Shown here: positions 1 to 9,989 of the stretch, one piece after another | Numbering within the stretch: position 1 is the stretch's first letter | Layout of the letters: each line of letters opens with the position of its first letter | Assembly: GCF_003254745.1 (NCBI RefSeq) | Contig: NZ_QKXH01000006.1 | Span: 186,001 to 250,000 of the forward strand | Direction of reading: 5' to 3' | Length of the DNA stretch: 64,000 bases | From: Flavobacterium aquariorum | Lineage (GTDB): Bacteria; Bacteroidota; Bacteroidia; Flavobacteriales; Flavobacteriaceae | Made by a program: the position numbers and the translations under genes | Notes under the pieces: model-generated | The model's input: only the letters and a program-made list of their open reading frames with translations | Database searches by the model: none | Told to the model about the DNA's origin: nothing

Positions 1-360
1 AATGTCGTAGCGGTGATTACTGTTCTCCGTATTGATGCGTAACTGATTTATAACCTCATAATCATTTTTACACCAGTCTCTTATATTTACTAATGTGTAA
101 TGTAGAGGAGTTCCATCTTCTCGTTGGAAGTAATTTTTTTCACGCAATAGTTTAGAAGCTGCAAATACATCAGGATTAATGATTTCCTCTCGTAAACGTA
201 TAAATTCACTTTCGGTTAAATGAACACGATTCAATGCTTCAAATTTGGTTTTGAAATTTTGTTCTAGTGTTTTTCTGTCAATAATATCTTTTCGATAATT
301 ATATTTCAGATCCGCTAGTTGCTTAATTAGATTTTCTTCTATTTGTGATTCTTTGGTCAT
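1..360 (-). CDS. hsdR: Type I restriction endonuclease subunit R, N-terminal part
   Basis: Open frame of 120 codons running from an ATG at 360 off the left edge, with no stop. The translation begins MTKESQIEENLIKQLADL and contains REEIINPDVFAASKLLRE and YFQREDGTPLHYTLVNI, which I recognise as the N-terminus of HsdR. HsdR is the ATP-dependent translocase and nuclease subunit of type I restriction-modification complexes in the cytoplasm. The catalytic PD-(D/E)xK and helicase motifs lie beyond the window. Its start overlaps the stop of the decayed HTH gene upstream (ATGA overlap), suggesting the two were once co-transcribed. Whether the rest of hsdR is intact cannot be seen. Confidence 0.85.
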   Translation of the reverse strand, partial: MTKESQIEENLIKQLADLKYNYRKDIIDRKTLEQNFKTKFEALNRVHLTESEFIRLREEIINPDVFAASKLLREKNYFQREDGTPLHYTLVNIRDWCKNDYEVINQLRINTENSNHRYDI

Positions 361-548
361 TCTTCTTTCAATAGATCTTTAGTATTAACTTCCAGAATTT
401 TTGCAATTCGTTACAAACATTTGATTCTAGGTTGTTTCACATTTCGGGCATACTCGTTAACTGCGTTATAATTTTTTCTAATTTTTTAGCAAGCCAAGTT
501 TGTGAGATAGCTTTCTTTTTCAGAATGTATTCAGTCCAGTTTATTCAA
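357..548 (-). pseudogene. Decayed HTH (Xre-type) regulator preceding hsdR
   Basis: Read on the minus strand, the stretch gives WTEYILKKKAISQTWLAKKL, then after a frame change YNAVNEYARNVKQPRIKCL, an in-frame stop, and RIAKILEVNTKDLLKEE ending in TGA. Put together this is the familiar small helix-turn-helix protein often found just before type I restriction genes. At least one frameshift in the middle, a second near the start and one nonsense codon make it non-functional. The last codon overlaps the hsdR ATG. Loss of the regulator next to hsdR may alter control of that restriction system; that is inference. Confidence 0.6.
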
Positions 549-560
549 AGCCTAGTTAGA

Positions 561-916
561 TTTGTAGCGTCAAATATAGTAAAAATGAACTAGCAAAGGG
601 TGTAAATAATCATTGTATGTTTTGGATTGAAATAATAAATTATTGAGAAAAACACAGCGGTTGGGTGTCTTAAGCACCAGTAAAAATGATTTCCAGTTAT
701 TTAAGGTGTTGTGGAGCTCTTTGTGAACTTACTAAAAACTCTTAAGTCTACTTAATTCGAATTCGTACTGAAATTTTTATTGATATAAGTTAAATTCTGT
801 GATTAATTTCCTAATTCCAAATTCTGCTTCTTAAAGCCAAACTGCGCCACATCTGCAAAAGCTTTTATTGCCTTCTTTAAATTTATCCATTAAGCAAATC
901 ATAAACATTTTATTGT
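561..916. other. Intergenic region, left of DUF1896 gene
   Basis: About 355 bases of AT-rich DNA between the decayed HTH gene and the DUF1896 gene. I see no convincing reading frame, tRNA or strong inverted repeat. One end of the conjugative element could lie here, since hsdR looks chromosomal and the next genes are element backbone, but no att-like repeat was recognised. Confidence 0.3.
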
Positions 917-1354
917 ATGGATACACAGCAAAAAGACCTGTCATATTTCAGGTTACGACTGCAAGAATTATTAACTATAAGCTTTCCCGAAAAAGCGTAT
1001 GATGTTAAATTTATTGACCAGCGTTCAAGTTGGGCTTCCAATGCTTATGAAGATGCTTTTCGAGCAGGAAACCCAATAAACCAATGTGATCATATTGCCG
1101 ATTATGTCTTATTTGAAGGATTGCACTTTTCAAAATTTGATACCCTTTTTCAAGTAGTCTGCAATGAGTTTGATGCGAGAATGGCAGATGAAGAATTACG
1201 ACCGTTTGCCTTAAAGATGTTGCCTATTTGCTACCCTGTTTTTACAAACTACAAATTAACGGATGACTTCGCCTATACAACGGAGTTTGATTTGCTCTAT
1301 ACGGAACTGACAGGAACCATAGCAATATGGATAGAGGAACATGGGCTTCAGTAA
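917..1354 (+). CDS. DUF1896 family protein
   Basis: A 145-residue acidic, soluble protein with no signal peptide or membrane segment. The sequence ([47 protein letters not shown]) matches the DUF1896 family, small proteins of Bacteroidota conjugative elements that regularly precede a giant methylase-helicase gene, as here. Its end overlaps the start of that gene by 14 bases, so the two are probably translationally coupled. The function is unknown; the pairing suggests an accessory role to the helicase or in defence against restriction, which is inference. Confidence 0.8.
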   Translation: MDTQQKDLSYFRLRLQELLTISFPEKAYDVKFIDQRSSWASNAYEDAFRAGNPINQCDHIADYVLFEGLHFSKFDTLFQVVCNEFDARMADEELRPFALKMLPICYPVFTNYKLTDDFAYTTEFDLLYTELTGTIAIWIEEHGLQ

Positions 1355-4300
1355 ACGTCAACATCTCCAATCGAATATTGATTCCCTGCGAATTGCTTTT
1401 AAACTGGAAAAGGAGAACAGAAAAGCCTCCGCAGGCGAAAGACTGCTAATGATGCAATACAGCGGATTTGGTGGTCTAAAATTTGTGTTGAATCCTGCCC
1501 AAAATCCGATAGACATTAACCATTGGAGAAAGACCGAACATGAACTTTTCCCAGTAACACAGGAACTCCATCAGCTACTAAAAGAAAATTCAACTGATGA
1601 AAAACAATACCGTAGATATGTGGACAGTATGCGGAGTTCTGTATTGACTGCATTTTACACACCACCTTTGGTTATTGATGCTATTTCCACCACATTAAAA
1701 GAAAATGGTGTAAGCATTCAAAAACTTTTAGAACCATCTGCCGGTAAAGGTTCTTTCATACAATCCTTTGCAGATAAAGATATGCCACAGGTTACCGCTT
1801 ATGAAAAGGACTTGCTCACTGGAAAAATTTTAAAACAGCTCTATCCCGATAATACGATCCGCATTAGCGGCTTTGAAGAAATACCCGAAAAGGAAAAAAA
1901 CAGCTATGATGTGGTAGCTAGCAATATCCCTTTCGGTGATACGTCCGTTTTTGACCTTTCCTATTCCAGAAGCACGGACACTGCAAAAGTACAGGCTGCC
2001 CGAAGCATACACAATTACTTCTTTATGAAGGGAGCCGACATGCTCCGTGAAGGTGGTGTGCTGGCTTTTATCACTTCACAAGGTGTGCTGAACAGCCAGA
2101 AGAATGAACCCATACGCAGGGCATTAATGCAGGATAACAACCTGGTTTCAGCAGTCAGATTGCCCAATAACCTCTTTACTGACTATGCAGGTACGGAAGT
2201 GGGAAGCGATTTGATAATTCTGCAAAAGAATACTGCAAAACAAAGTTTGACCGAATCGGAGGAACTGTTTTGTCAGAGCCAAATAACTCAATACAATACA
2301 CCAAGCAATGCCTTGTTTCAGGATAGCGGAAGGATTATACATACTACACGTGTGTTAGATACCGATCCTTACGGTCAACCTGCATTTATCTATACGCACA
2401 GGGATGGCGTGGAAGGAATTGCCAGAGACCTTAAGCAAATGCTATCGGAAGATTTTGGAAAGCATCTGAATATTGGCTTGTATAAAGGCGAACGAAGCGA
2501 TACGCCTGTCAAACAAATTCCTGCAACACCAAAGGTTGCACTTTCCACTTCTGAACCTATAAGCATTACAAAAGAAACACAGACATTATCTGCTCCAACA
2601 ACAAATAAGGGCATTGTAAAAGGAGAAAGGCAACTGAGCATTTTTGACCTCTTTGAAAATTTAGAAGAGCCAGTGGCTGTTGTTACTCTTGTTAAAGCAG
2701 TCAGAGCAAAAAAACAGCCAGCCAAAATAAGAAGGGCGGAGAATGGGTATCAGCCAAACCTGTTCAGCGGTTTGATGCAGCAACCTCCTGTTTCTATTTC
2801 TCCTGTAAATAAAAATACCCCAAATCAAAGGAAAACACAGGAAGTTATCGGCGATTTGTTTTCAGGACTGAAAGGAAATAATCTCTCCGAAAAGATTACT
2901 GCAGGTAACACCATTCCCGAACCTGCAATTTATTCCAAAGTAATACAGTCTTTTCATCGTAACGATAGCCTTGCAGTGGATAACGGCTGGGTCGGCTATC
3001 TTAAAGATTTTGATAGCGATAAGAAACAGGCAATGTTTCATCCTTTGCAATTATCGTCCTTACAGAAAGGAAGAGCTGAAGCATATATTTCTGTACGAGA
3101 TAACTACCTCGATTTATATCAGAAGGAAGCCAAACTGCAAACCGAACATAAAGAAGAGAGAGAAACATTTAATAAGGTTTACGATGCCTTCGTAAAAAGG
3201 TACGGCAACCTGAACAGTGCCGATAATATCAAGCTTATCAAAACAGACAGTTCCGGTAAGGAAATGCCTTATTTGGAACGTATTGTGGGCGGTGTGGTAC
3301 ATAAGGCGGATATCTTCCACCGTCCGGTAAGCTTCTCCATTACCACATTAGCTACCGATAATCCCGATGAGGCGTTAGCCGCATCGCTGAACAAATACGG
3401 GAACGTTGATCTAGGTTTTATGTCCCAAATCAGCGGTATATCATCCGATGATTTGAAAGAGGTATTACATGGACGCATCTTTTATAATCCTTTGGAAAAG
3501 GAATATGAAATAGCTGAAAGATGGGTAGCTGGCAATGTGGTGGAGAAAGCTAAAGCCTTAAAAAGCTATCTCGAAAGCAATCCCGATGATAGGCAGGCCA
3601 AAGAAAGCCTTACGTCTTTAGAAGAAGCCCGACCAAGACGTATCGAATTTGAAGAGCTGGATTTCAATCTTGGTGAACGCTGGATACCTACAGGGATCTA
3701 TGCCCGTTTTGCTTCTTATCTTTTCGATACGGAGGTGCGTATCCAGTATTCTGAAACTTCCGATGACTTTTCTATAAAATGCGATCAGAAAAATATACAT
3801 ATATGGGATAAATATGCCGTCAAGTCTGATAGCCGAACATTTGACGGGATTGCTCTGCTGAAAAACGCATTAGTCAATACTACTCCTGATATTACCAAAA
3901 AAGTAATGATTGATGATAAGGAAGTAAAGGTACGGGATATGGAAGCTATACAGATGGCGAATACCAAGATTGATGAAATACGTACCGCCTTTACCGAATG
4001 GCTTCACACTCAAAACGATGAGTTTAAAAAAAGGATGACCGACCAGTATAACGATACCTTTAACTGTTTTGTGCGTCCGCAGTACGACGGAAGCCATCAG
4101 GAATTTCCAGGACTGGACAGAAAAGGCTTAGGCATTAACGATTTGTATTCGAGCCAAAAGGATACAGTATGGATGATCAAGCTGAACAACGGTGCGATTT
4201 GCGATCACGAAGTAGGAGCCGGTAAGACATTGGTGATGTGTACCGCAGCACAGGAGATGAAACGTTTGGGAATGGTACACAAACCTATGATAATAGGATT

Positions 4301-6722
4301 GAAAGCCAATGTTCATGAGATTGCAGAAACGTACCGTAAAGCCTACCCACATGCTAAAATTATGTATCCTGGCAAAGAAGATTTTACCCCACAGAAAAGG
4401 CAACGGATTTTCGGAGATATTAAAAACAACGATTGGGACTGCGTGATATTGACCCATGACCAGTTTGGCATGATACCCCAGTCGCCAGAAATGCAAAAGG
4501 AAATCCTACAAGTCGAACTGAACAGCGTGCAAGATAATCTTGCCGCTTTGGAAGCACAGGGCAAAGAGATTTCAAGGGGTATGCTCAAAGGTGTAATCAT
4601 CAGGAAACAGAACCTTGAAGTTAGGCTGAAAACTTTGGAACATGACATCGAAAACCGAAAAGATGATGTAGTGGATTTTAAGATGATGGGCATCGACCAC
4701 TTATTTGTTGATGAAAGCCACCAGTTCAAAAACCTGATGTTCAATACGCGTCATGACCGGGTTGCAGGTTTGGGCAATATGATGGGAAGCCAAAAGGCCA
4801 TGAACCTGCTTTTTGCCATCCGCACCATTCAGGATCGCATACAAGACGATATGGGTGCTACCTTTCTTTCAGGTACAACTATCAGCAATTCCTTAACCGA
4901 GTTATATCTCTTGTTTAAATATCTCCGTCCAAGAGCATTGGAAAAACAAGGTATTAACTGTTTTGATGCCTGGGCGGCTATCTATGCAAGGAAAACGACT
5001 GATTATGAGTTTTCGGTAGCGAATAATATCGTGTCAAAAGAACGCTTCCGCTACTTTATCAAAGTGCCGGAACTGGCACAGTTCTATTCGGAAATCACGG
5101 ACTACAGAACGGCTAAGGATATTGGTATAGATCGTCCGGAAAAGAACGAGGTGCTTTATAATATACCGCCTACACCAGATCAGGAAGTATTCATCCAGAA
5201 ATTGATGGATTTTGCTAAATCAGGTAATGCTACCTTATTGGGAAGACCTCCGCTGACAGATAGGGAAGAAAAAGCAAAGATGCTGATTGCTACGGATTAT
5301 GCCCGTAAGATGTCCCTCGATATGCGGATGGTAAGCAGTAAATATAATGACCACCCGGATAACAAAGCTTCCCATTGTGCAGCCAATATTGCAAAGTATT
5401 ACCAAAAATTCCATGCACAGAAGGGAACGCAGTTTATCTTTTCTGATTTAGGTACTTACAAGTCTGGAGAATGGAACGTCTATGGGGAAATCAAGCGCAA
5501 ACTTGTAGATGATTACGGTATACCGGCACATGAAGTCCGTTTTATACAGGAAGCTAAAAATGATAAGCAACGCAAGGAGCTTATAGGCGGTATGAATGAG
5601 GGGAAAATCCGTGTGTTGTTTGGTTCTACCGGCATGTTGGGAACTGGTGTAAATGCACAGAAAAGAGCTGTTGTCGTTCATCATTTGGATACCCCGTGGA
5701 GACCAAGCGATCTTGCTCAACGTGACGGAAGGGCTGTCCGAAAAGGCAATGAAATTGCCAAATTTTTCGCCGATAACAAGGTGGATGTAATTATCTATGC
5801 AGTCGAAAAATCGTTGGACAGCTACAAGTTCAATCTGCTCTACAATAAACAGCTTTTTATTGACCAGCTTAAAACCAATAATCTCGGAAAGCGAACCATT
5901 GATGAGGGTAGTATGGATGAAAAATCGGGAATGAATTTCTCTGAATACGTAGCTATACTTTCGGGCAATACCGACCTTTTGGAAAAAGCAAAGCTGGAAA
6001 AACAGGTTGCTGGATTGGAAAGTGAGAAGCAGGCATTCAATCGTTCCAAGTTCAGCTCCAAATACAAGCTGGAAGATATTTCTGCGACACTAGAGTCTGC
6101 CAAGTCACGATTGGAACGAATGAGTCACGATTGGGAAAATCTGCAACAGCGCTTACAAAAAGGGCAGGATGGAACGATACTGAACCTTGTACAGCTAGAC
6201 GGATTGTCACCTAATGCCGATGTGAAACAGATTGGAACCAAACTTAACCAGATTGCGGATAAAGCCCGTACTGGAGGTCAGTATGACGAAATAGGCAGCC
6301 TGTATGGGTTTACATTATTGGTTAAAACTGAAATATCCGAAAAAGAGGGTGTTGATATAAAAGTCAATCGTTTTTTGGTACAGGGTGAAGGCAACATAAA
6401 ATACACTTATAATAATGGCTTGATTGCTAATGACGCAAAGCTTGCATCAATGAATTTCCTTAGTGCTTTAGAAAAAATTCCCAGTTATATTGAGCAGGAA
6501 CAAAAGAAGATTGCTGAGTTGCAAAAAGACTTGCCTGTACTTCAGGCAGTGGTCAATGGTATATGGACAAAGGAAAATAAGTTGAGCGAACTAAAAACCG
6601 AATTGGCAGCCATTGATAGGAAAATACAATTATCTATTGCTTCCGAGCCCAAAGAGCAGGAAGAAGCTATAAAAATCAGTGATATTAAGGAAAGGTCTTC
6701 TGTAGGTTTGAAAGCAATGTAA
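1341..6722 (+). CDS. Giant N6-adenine methylase / SNF2-type helicase fusion
   Basis: A 1793-residue protein. The N-terminal part (about 90-300) resembles a DNA N6-adenine methylase: [11 protein letters not shown] is a SAM-binding motif I and SNIPFGD near 193 stands where NPPF/NPPY is expected. A long linker follows, then a superfamily 2 helicase: Walker [10 protein letters not shown] near 955, DESH box near 1122, and motif [13 protein letters not shown] near 1460. The C-terminal 250 residues look coiled coil. This fusion is typical of Bacteroidota conjugative elements and resembles the phage P1 DarB antirestriction protein in layout. It may protect or remodel transferred DNA. The Pro-to-Ile change in the methylase motif leaves catalysis uncertain. 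Confidence 0.85.
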   Translation: MGFSKRQHLQSNIDSLRIAFKLEKENRKASAGERLLMMQYSGFGGLKFVLNPAQNPIDINHWRKTEHELFPVTQELHQLLKENSTDEKQYRRYVDSMRSSVLTAFYTPPLVIDAISTTLKENGVSIQKLLEPSAGKGSFIQSFADKDMPQVTAYEKDLLTGKILKQLYPDNTIRISGFEEIPEKEKNSYDVVASNIPFGDTSVFDLSYSRSTDTAKVQAARSIHNYFFMKGADMLREGGVLAFITSQGVLNSQKNEPIRRALMQDNNLVSAVRLPNNLFTDYAGTEVGSDLIILQKNTAKQSLTESEELFCQSQITQYNTPSNALFQDSGRIIHTTRVLDTDPYGQPAFIYTHRDGVEGIARDLKQMLSEDFGKHLNIGLYKGERSDTPVKQIPATPKVALSTSEPISITKETQTLSAPTTNKGIVKGERQLSIFDLFENLEEPVAVVTLVKAVRAKKQPAKIRRAENGYQPNLFSGLMQQPPVSISPVNKNTPNQRKTQEVIGDLFSGLKGNNLSEKITAGNTIPEPAIYSKVIQSFHRNDSLAVDNGWVGYLKDFDSDKKQAMFHPLQLSSLQKGRAEAYISVRDNYLDLYQKEAKLQTEHKEERETFNKVYDAFVKRYGNLNSADNIKLIKTDSSGKEMPYLERIVGGVVHKADIFHRPVSFSITTLATDNPDEALAASLNKYGNVDLGFMSQISGISSDDLKEVLHGRIFYNPLEKEYEIAERWVAGNVVEKAKALKSYLESNPDDRQAKESLTSLEEARPRRIEFEELDFNLGERWIPTGIYARFASYLFDTEVRIQYSETSDDFSIKCDQKNIHIWDKYAVKSDSRTFDGIALLKNALVNTTPDITKKVMIDDKEVKVRDMEAIQMANTKIDEIRTAFTEWLHTQNDEFKKRMTDQYNDTFNCFVRPQYDGSHQEFPGLDRKGLGINDLYSSQKDTVWMIKLNNGAICDHEVGAGKTLVMCTAAQEMKRLGMVHKPMIIGLKANVHEIAETYRKAYPHAKIMYPGKEDFTPQKRQRIFGDIKNNDWDCVILTHDQFGMIPQSPEMQKEILQVELNSVQDNLAALEAQGKEISRGMLKGVIIRKQNLEVRLKTLEHDIENRKDDVVDFKMMGIDHLFVDESHQFKNLMFNTRHDRVAGLGNMMGSQKAMNLLFAIRTIQDRIQDDMGATFLSGTTISNSLTELYLLFKYLRPRALEKQGINCFDAWAAIYARKTTDYEFSVANNIVSKERFRYFIKVPELAQFYSEITDYRTAKDIGIDRPEKNEVLYNIPPTPDQEVFIQKLMDFAKSGNATLLGRPPLTDREEKAKMLIATDYARKMSLDMRMVSSKYNDHPDNKASHCAANIAKYYQKFHAQKGTQFIFSDLGTYKSGEWNVYGEIKRKLVDDYGIPAHEVRFIQEAKNDKQRKELIGGMNEGKIRVLFGSTGMLGTGVNAQKRAVVVHHLDTPWRPSDLAQRDGRAVRKGNEIAKFFADNKVDVIIYAVEKSLDSYKFNLLYNKQLFIDQLKTNNLGKRTIDEGSMDEKSGMNFSEYVAILSGNTDLLEKAKLEKQVAGLESEKQAFNRSKFSSKYKLEDISATLESAKSRLERMSHDWENLQQRLQKGQDGTILNLVQLDGLSPNADVKQIGTKLNQIADKARTGGQYDEIGSLYGFTLLVKTEISEKEGVDIKVNRFLVQGEGNIKYTYNNGLIANDAKLASMNFLSALEKIPSYIEQEQKKIAELQKDLPVLQAVVNGIWTKENKLSELKTELAAIDRKIQLSIASEPKEQEEAIKISDIKERSSVGLKAM

Positions 6723-6913
6723 TTTCATTGGTAAAAAAAAACATTCTTTTTTATTTGGTAGTAAATTTTGAAAAACACCTTAATTTTTTGTCTTCTGATG
6801 CGTAACTATGATAGCTAAATTGTTAAGAAAAGTGTAGCAAAAATGTGATTTTTAACACGTTGTTAGTAAAAAATCAATATAAATTGATTAATTTTGATTC
6901 AAATTAAACTACA

Positions 6914-7285
6914 ATGAATAAATTTCACATTTTAGTAATAGTATTATTTGGTTTCTTATTGATACCAAGTAATTCTTTTGCCTGTGAAAATAATTCAACA
7001 AAACATTCTTCTACAAAAGAGACATCTTCAAATATGGATAAAGATGATTGTTGCAAAAATGACAATCATTCCAAAACGAAAAATCACGAAGGTTGTGGAG
7101 GAAAATGTAACCATTCTAGATGCAGTTGCGCTACTTCTTGCAACAGTAGTACTGTTGCTATTAATGAATTGAAATTTAATAGCAATCTTTTTAATTTCTC
7201 TTCTGAAAAACAAAAATTTTATAATTACAAAACCACTATTTCTTCTGGTTTTAATTCTCTATGGCTTATACCTAAAATAAGCTAA
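6914..7285 (+). CDS. Small secreted Cys/His-rich protein, probable metal binder
   Basis: A 123-residue protein with an N-terminal signal peptide (hydrophobic stretch about 5-23, then ACEN). The mature part is rich in Cys, His, Lys and Asp between 45 and 80: a CC pair, CGGKCNHSRCSC and CATSC, suggesting soft-metal binding in the periplasm. It opens the copper cargo region. A TAATTTTG element at 6889-6896 fits the Bacteroidota -7 consensus, although no good -33 TTTG stands at the right distance. I know no named family; the metal-binding role is inferred from composition and neighbours. Confidence 0.6.
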   Translation: MNKFHILVIVLFGFLLIPSNSFACENNSTKHSSTKETSSNMDKDDCCKNDNHSKTKNHEGCGGKCNHSRCSCATSCNSSTVAINELKFNSNLFNFSSEKQKFYNYKTTISSGFNSLWLIPKIS

Positions 7286-7444
7286 AATCTATAGTTGATA
7301 GCCATAATTATATCTTATTGATAACTATTATTGGTCTCCAAATCATTTATTTTATCGGTTAATTTCAATTTCAAGATGATGCGTATTCTATGATTTCATT
7401 TTTGTTATTGCTTAACTAATTCAATTTAACATTATTTACATACA

Positions 7445-8293
7445 ATGAACTCATTAAAAAAAATAATGATAGCAATACTTCTATTGTTATCAGTAGTGGT
7501 ATCCAACGCACAAATTAAAAATGCTAAAATAGAGTCCGTTAAAATTTACGGAAACTGCGGAATGTGCGAAGCCAAAATAGAAAAAGCAGGTAGTCTAAAA
7601 AATGTCGCAAACGTTGACTGGAACGCAGATACAAAAATGGCTGTCCTTAGTTATGATTCTAAAATAACCAGTCAAGACGAAATACTCAAACGTATTGCAT
7701 TGTCAGGTTATGACAGTGATAAATTTCTTGCTCCAGATGATACATATTCAAAACTTGCAGGATGTTGTCAATATGATCGTGAGGCAAAAGTTCCTGTTAA
7801 AACAGAACCAAAAAGCGAAATGACAGGAATGGAAAGCAACAGACTTTCAACAACAGCTGAAAATCAAACCGTAAATCAACTACAGCCAGTTTTGGACAAT
7901 TATTTTTTACTGAAAGATGCTTTAGTAAAAACAGATGCTAAAACAGCTTCTGAAAAAGCAGCAGCATTATTATCTTCGATTACTGCAGTGAAAATGGAAA
8001 TATTAAAAATGGATGAACATGTGATTTGGATGAAAATCTTAAAAGATTTAACTGCCGATTCCAAAAGTATTTCTGAAACACAAGATATTAAGAAACAAAG
8101 AGATTTTTTCAAATCATTATCTAAAAACATTTATGAATTGATTAAAGTTTCCAAACCTACTGAAGCGATCTATTACCAATACTGCCCAATGCAAGATGCC
8201 AATTGGCTAAGCAAAGAAAATGCTGTTAAAAATCCTTACTATGGCTCACAAATGTTGAGTTGTGGTAAAACTATAGAAACAATAAAATACTAA
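7445..8293 (+). CDS. Secreted HMA-domain plus DUF3347 copper-binding protein
   Basis: A 282-residue protein with a signal peptide ending near residue 22 (VVSNAQ). Residues about 28-95 form a heavy-metal-associated domain whose site reads NCGMCEAKIE (Cys38 and Cys41). Residues about 145-280 are a DUF3347 domain ending in YYQYCPM and NPYYGSQMLSCG, where conserved Cys, Met and His could bind metal. DUF3347 proteins accompany Cus systems in Bacteroidota. Four bases separate it from the next gene, so it is probably in an operon with the HMBD repeat protein. It likely acts as a periplasmic copper chaperone or buffer for the Cus pump; that role is inference. Confidence 0.75.
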   Translation: MNSLKKIMIAILLLLSVVVSNAQIKNAKIESVKIYGNCGMCEAKIEKAGSLKNVANVDWNADTKMAVLSYDSKITSQDEILKRIALSGYDSDKFLAPDDTYSKLAGCCQYDREAKVPVKTEPKSEMTGMESNRLSTTAENQTVNQLQPVLDNYFLLKDALVKTDAKTASEKAAALLSSITAVKMEILKMDEHVIWMKILKDLTADSKSISETQDIKKQRDFFKSLSKNIYELIKVSKPTEAIYYQYCPMQDANWLSKENAVKNPYYGSQMLSCGKTIETIKY

Positions 8294-8297
8294 AAAG

Positions 8298-8915
8298 ATG
8301 AAAACACTAATTATTGTATTAAGTGCATTTTTTGCATTTAATTCAGCAGTAACAGCACAAACTGTTACAAAAAAGGAAGAACAAAAAACAATTTACGTTT
8401 GTCCTACACATCCTGACAAAACAAATTCAAGCTCAGGTAAATGCCCACAATGTGGGATGGATATGGTAAAAGTCACCGAAAAAATTGATTTGCACCCGCT
8501 AAAAGGAAGTCAGCCTCAAAGTAAAATTGTGACAAAATATGTTTGTCCTATGGATGGATCAACTTCTGATAAACCTGGTAAATGTTCTAAATGTGCAATG
8601 GCAATGGTAAAAACCACTGAAAAAATTGATTTGCACCCGCAAAAAGGAAGTCAGCCTACGAATAAAACTGTGACAAAATATGTTTGCTCGATGGACGGCA
8701 CAACTTCTGATAAACCTGGTCAATGCGCTAAATGTGGAATGGGTTTGGTAAAAGTCACCGAAAAAGTTGATTTGCACCCTCAAAAAGGAAGTCAGCCTCA
8801 AAGTAAAATTGTGACAAAATATGTTTGTCCTATGGATGGTTCCACTTCAGATGTACCTGGAAAATGTCCTAAATGCGGTATGGATATGACGCAAACAGAA
8901 GACCATAAACACTAA
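8298..8915 (+). CDS. Secreted protein of four tandem heavy-metal-binding (HMBD) repeats
   Basis: A 205-residue protein with a signal peptide (cleaved near VTAQT). The rest is four copies of the heavy-metal-binding domain, each with YVCP followed by KCxxCxM: Cys pairs such as KCPQCGMDM, KCSKCAMAM, QCAKCGMGL and KCPKCGMDM. The linkers (KIDLHPQKGSQP) are almost identical. HMBD is normally found singly on CusB adaptors and CopA ATPases, so a stand-alone four-domain array is probably a periplasmic metal sponge or multivalent chaperone. It is the second gene of the DUF3347 cluster. The role is inferred; the domain assignment is firm. Confidence 0.8.
   Translation: MKTLIIVLSAFFAFNSAVTAQTVTKKEEQKTIYVCPTHPDKTNSSSGKCPQCGMDMVKVTEKIDLHPLKGSQPQSKIVTKYVCPMDGSTSDKPGKCSKCAMAMVKTTEKIDLHPQKGSQPTNKTVTKYVCSMDGTTSDKPGQCAKCGMGLVKVTEKVDLHPQKGSQPQSKIVTKYVCPMDGSTSDVPGKCPKCGMDMTQTEDHKH
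8394..8912 (+). repeat. Tandem ~141-bp coding repeats (4 units)
   Basis: Units begin at the Tyr codons at 8394, 8538, 8679 and 8820, giving periods of 144, 141 and 141 bases; the last unit is shortened at the stop codon. Near-identical stretches such as AAAAAGGAAGTCAGCCT recur in each linker, so unequal crossing-over could change copy number. Confidence 0.85.
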
Positions 8916-8945
8916 TCTAATCTTTCAATAACAAAAAAAATAAAA

Positions 8946-9512
8946 ATGAAAAATATAATTCTTTCAGCAATAGCAGTAGCAATCACAATGGTTTCTTGTA
9001 ATCAAAAAAATAAGCAAGAAGAAACAGTTAATTCAGAAACAAGTAAACCTGAAACTGCAACTGTAAAAGTCAATCCTACTTCTTTTTCCATTAAAGAAAT
9101 TGTAACGAATTATTTGTCTTTAAAAAATGCTTTGACTAAAGACGATTCTAACGCTACTGCCGATGCAGGAAAAGCATTGGTGGAGACTTTGGGAAAAATC
9201 GATATGAAAAAATTATCTGGTGAACAGATGAAAACCTATATGGATATTGCCGATGATGTTAAAGAACACGCTGAACATATTGGGGATAATGCGGGGAATA
9301 TAGCACACCAAAGAGAGCATTTTGTATTGATGAGCAAAGACATCAACGATTTGATAAAAACTTTTGGAACAGAACAAAAGCTGTATCAGGATTTTTGTCC
9401 AATGGCTGATGAAGGAAAAGGAGCCATTTGGATAAGCGAGCTGAAAGACATCAAAAACCCTTATTTTGGTTCAGAAATGCTTACTTGTGGTTCAGTGAGA
9501 AAAGAATTCTAA
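8946..9512 (+). CDS. DUF3347 lipoprotein
   Basis: A 188-residue lipoprotein: signal sequence with the lipobox TMVSCN placing the lipidated Cys near 18, then an acidic linker. Residues about 50-188 form a DUF3347 domain with FCPMADEGKGAIWIS and NPYFGSEMLTCG at the end, matching the C-terminal domain of the 7445 gene. It is probably membrane-anchored and faces the periplasm, where its Cys/Met/His residues may bind copper. It lies in the same run of genes, two bases before the haem-binding-domain gene. No enzyme activity is expected. It could be a duplicated paralogue of the upstream DUF3347 protein that has no HMA domain. Confidence 0.75.
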   Translation: MKNIILSAIAVAITMVSCNQKNKQEETVNSETSKPETATVKVNPTSFSIKEIVTNYLSLKNALTKDDSNATADAGKALVETLGKIDMKKLSGEQMKTYMDIADDVKEHAEHIGDNAGNIAHQREHFVLMSKDINDLIKTFGTEQKLYQDFCPMADEGKGAIWISELKDIKNPYFGSEMLTCGSVRKEF

Positions 9513-9513
9513 G

Positions 9514-9984
9514 ATGAAAAGAATCTTCAAAAAAATACTTTTTATTGGATTAATTATTTTTTTGCTGATGCAGTTATATCAGCCTGCTCGTAATTTAGGT
9601 TATAGGCAGGATATAACTGCTAATTTCACAAAAGTATATAATGTGCCTAAAAATGTAAAAAACATTTTACGAACCTCTTGTTATGACTGCCATAGCAATT
9701 ACACCAACTATCCTTGGTATTCAAACATTCAACCCGCTCGTTTTTTAATGGAGAGCCATATCAAAGAAGGAAAAGAAAATTTGAATTTTAATGAATGGGG
9801 AAACTATAGTAGCCGAAAGCAAAAGAATAAATTAGATAGAATTGTTAAAGAAATAAAATCTAATGAAATGCCTTTGGCTTCTTATACTTTAATCCATAAA
9901 AACGCAATACTTTCCAGTAGTCAAAAACAGGAAGTAATGAATTGGATTGAGAAAACTAGCGATAGTCTTTCATCTAAATACTAA
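9514..9984 (+). CDS. Haem-binding domain protein (membrane-anchored, CxxCH)
   Basis: A 156-residue protein with an N-terminal membrane anchor (about 8-22). It carries the covalent haem motif CYDCH at residues 56-60, followed by SNYTNYPWYSNIQP and a conserved Glu/Trp-rich stretch, matching the haem_bd (DUF3347-neighbour) family of Bacteroidota. The C-terminal part is helical and charged (KQEVMNWIEK). It lies two bases after the DUF3347 lipoprotein and five before cusA. It is probably a periplasmic one-haem cytochrome-like protein; a redox role towards Cu(I)/Cu(II) is a reasonable guess but not shown. Confidence 0.75.
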   Translation: MKRIFKKILFIGLIIFLLMQLYQPARNLGYRQDITANFTKVYNVPKNVKNILRTSCYDCHSNYTNYPWYSNIQPARFLMESHIKEGKENLNFNEWGNYSSRKQKNKLDRIVKEIKSNEMPLASYTLIHKNAILSSSQKQEVMNWIEKTSDSLSSKY

Positions 9985-9989
9985 ACATT

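Noticed and set aside
8394..8912. Regular repeats considered as a CRISPR array
   Set aside because: The repeats encode HMBD domains in frame, spacing is 141-144 bases and no cas gene is near.
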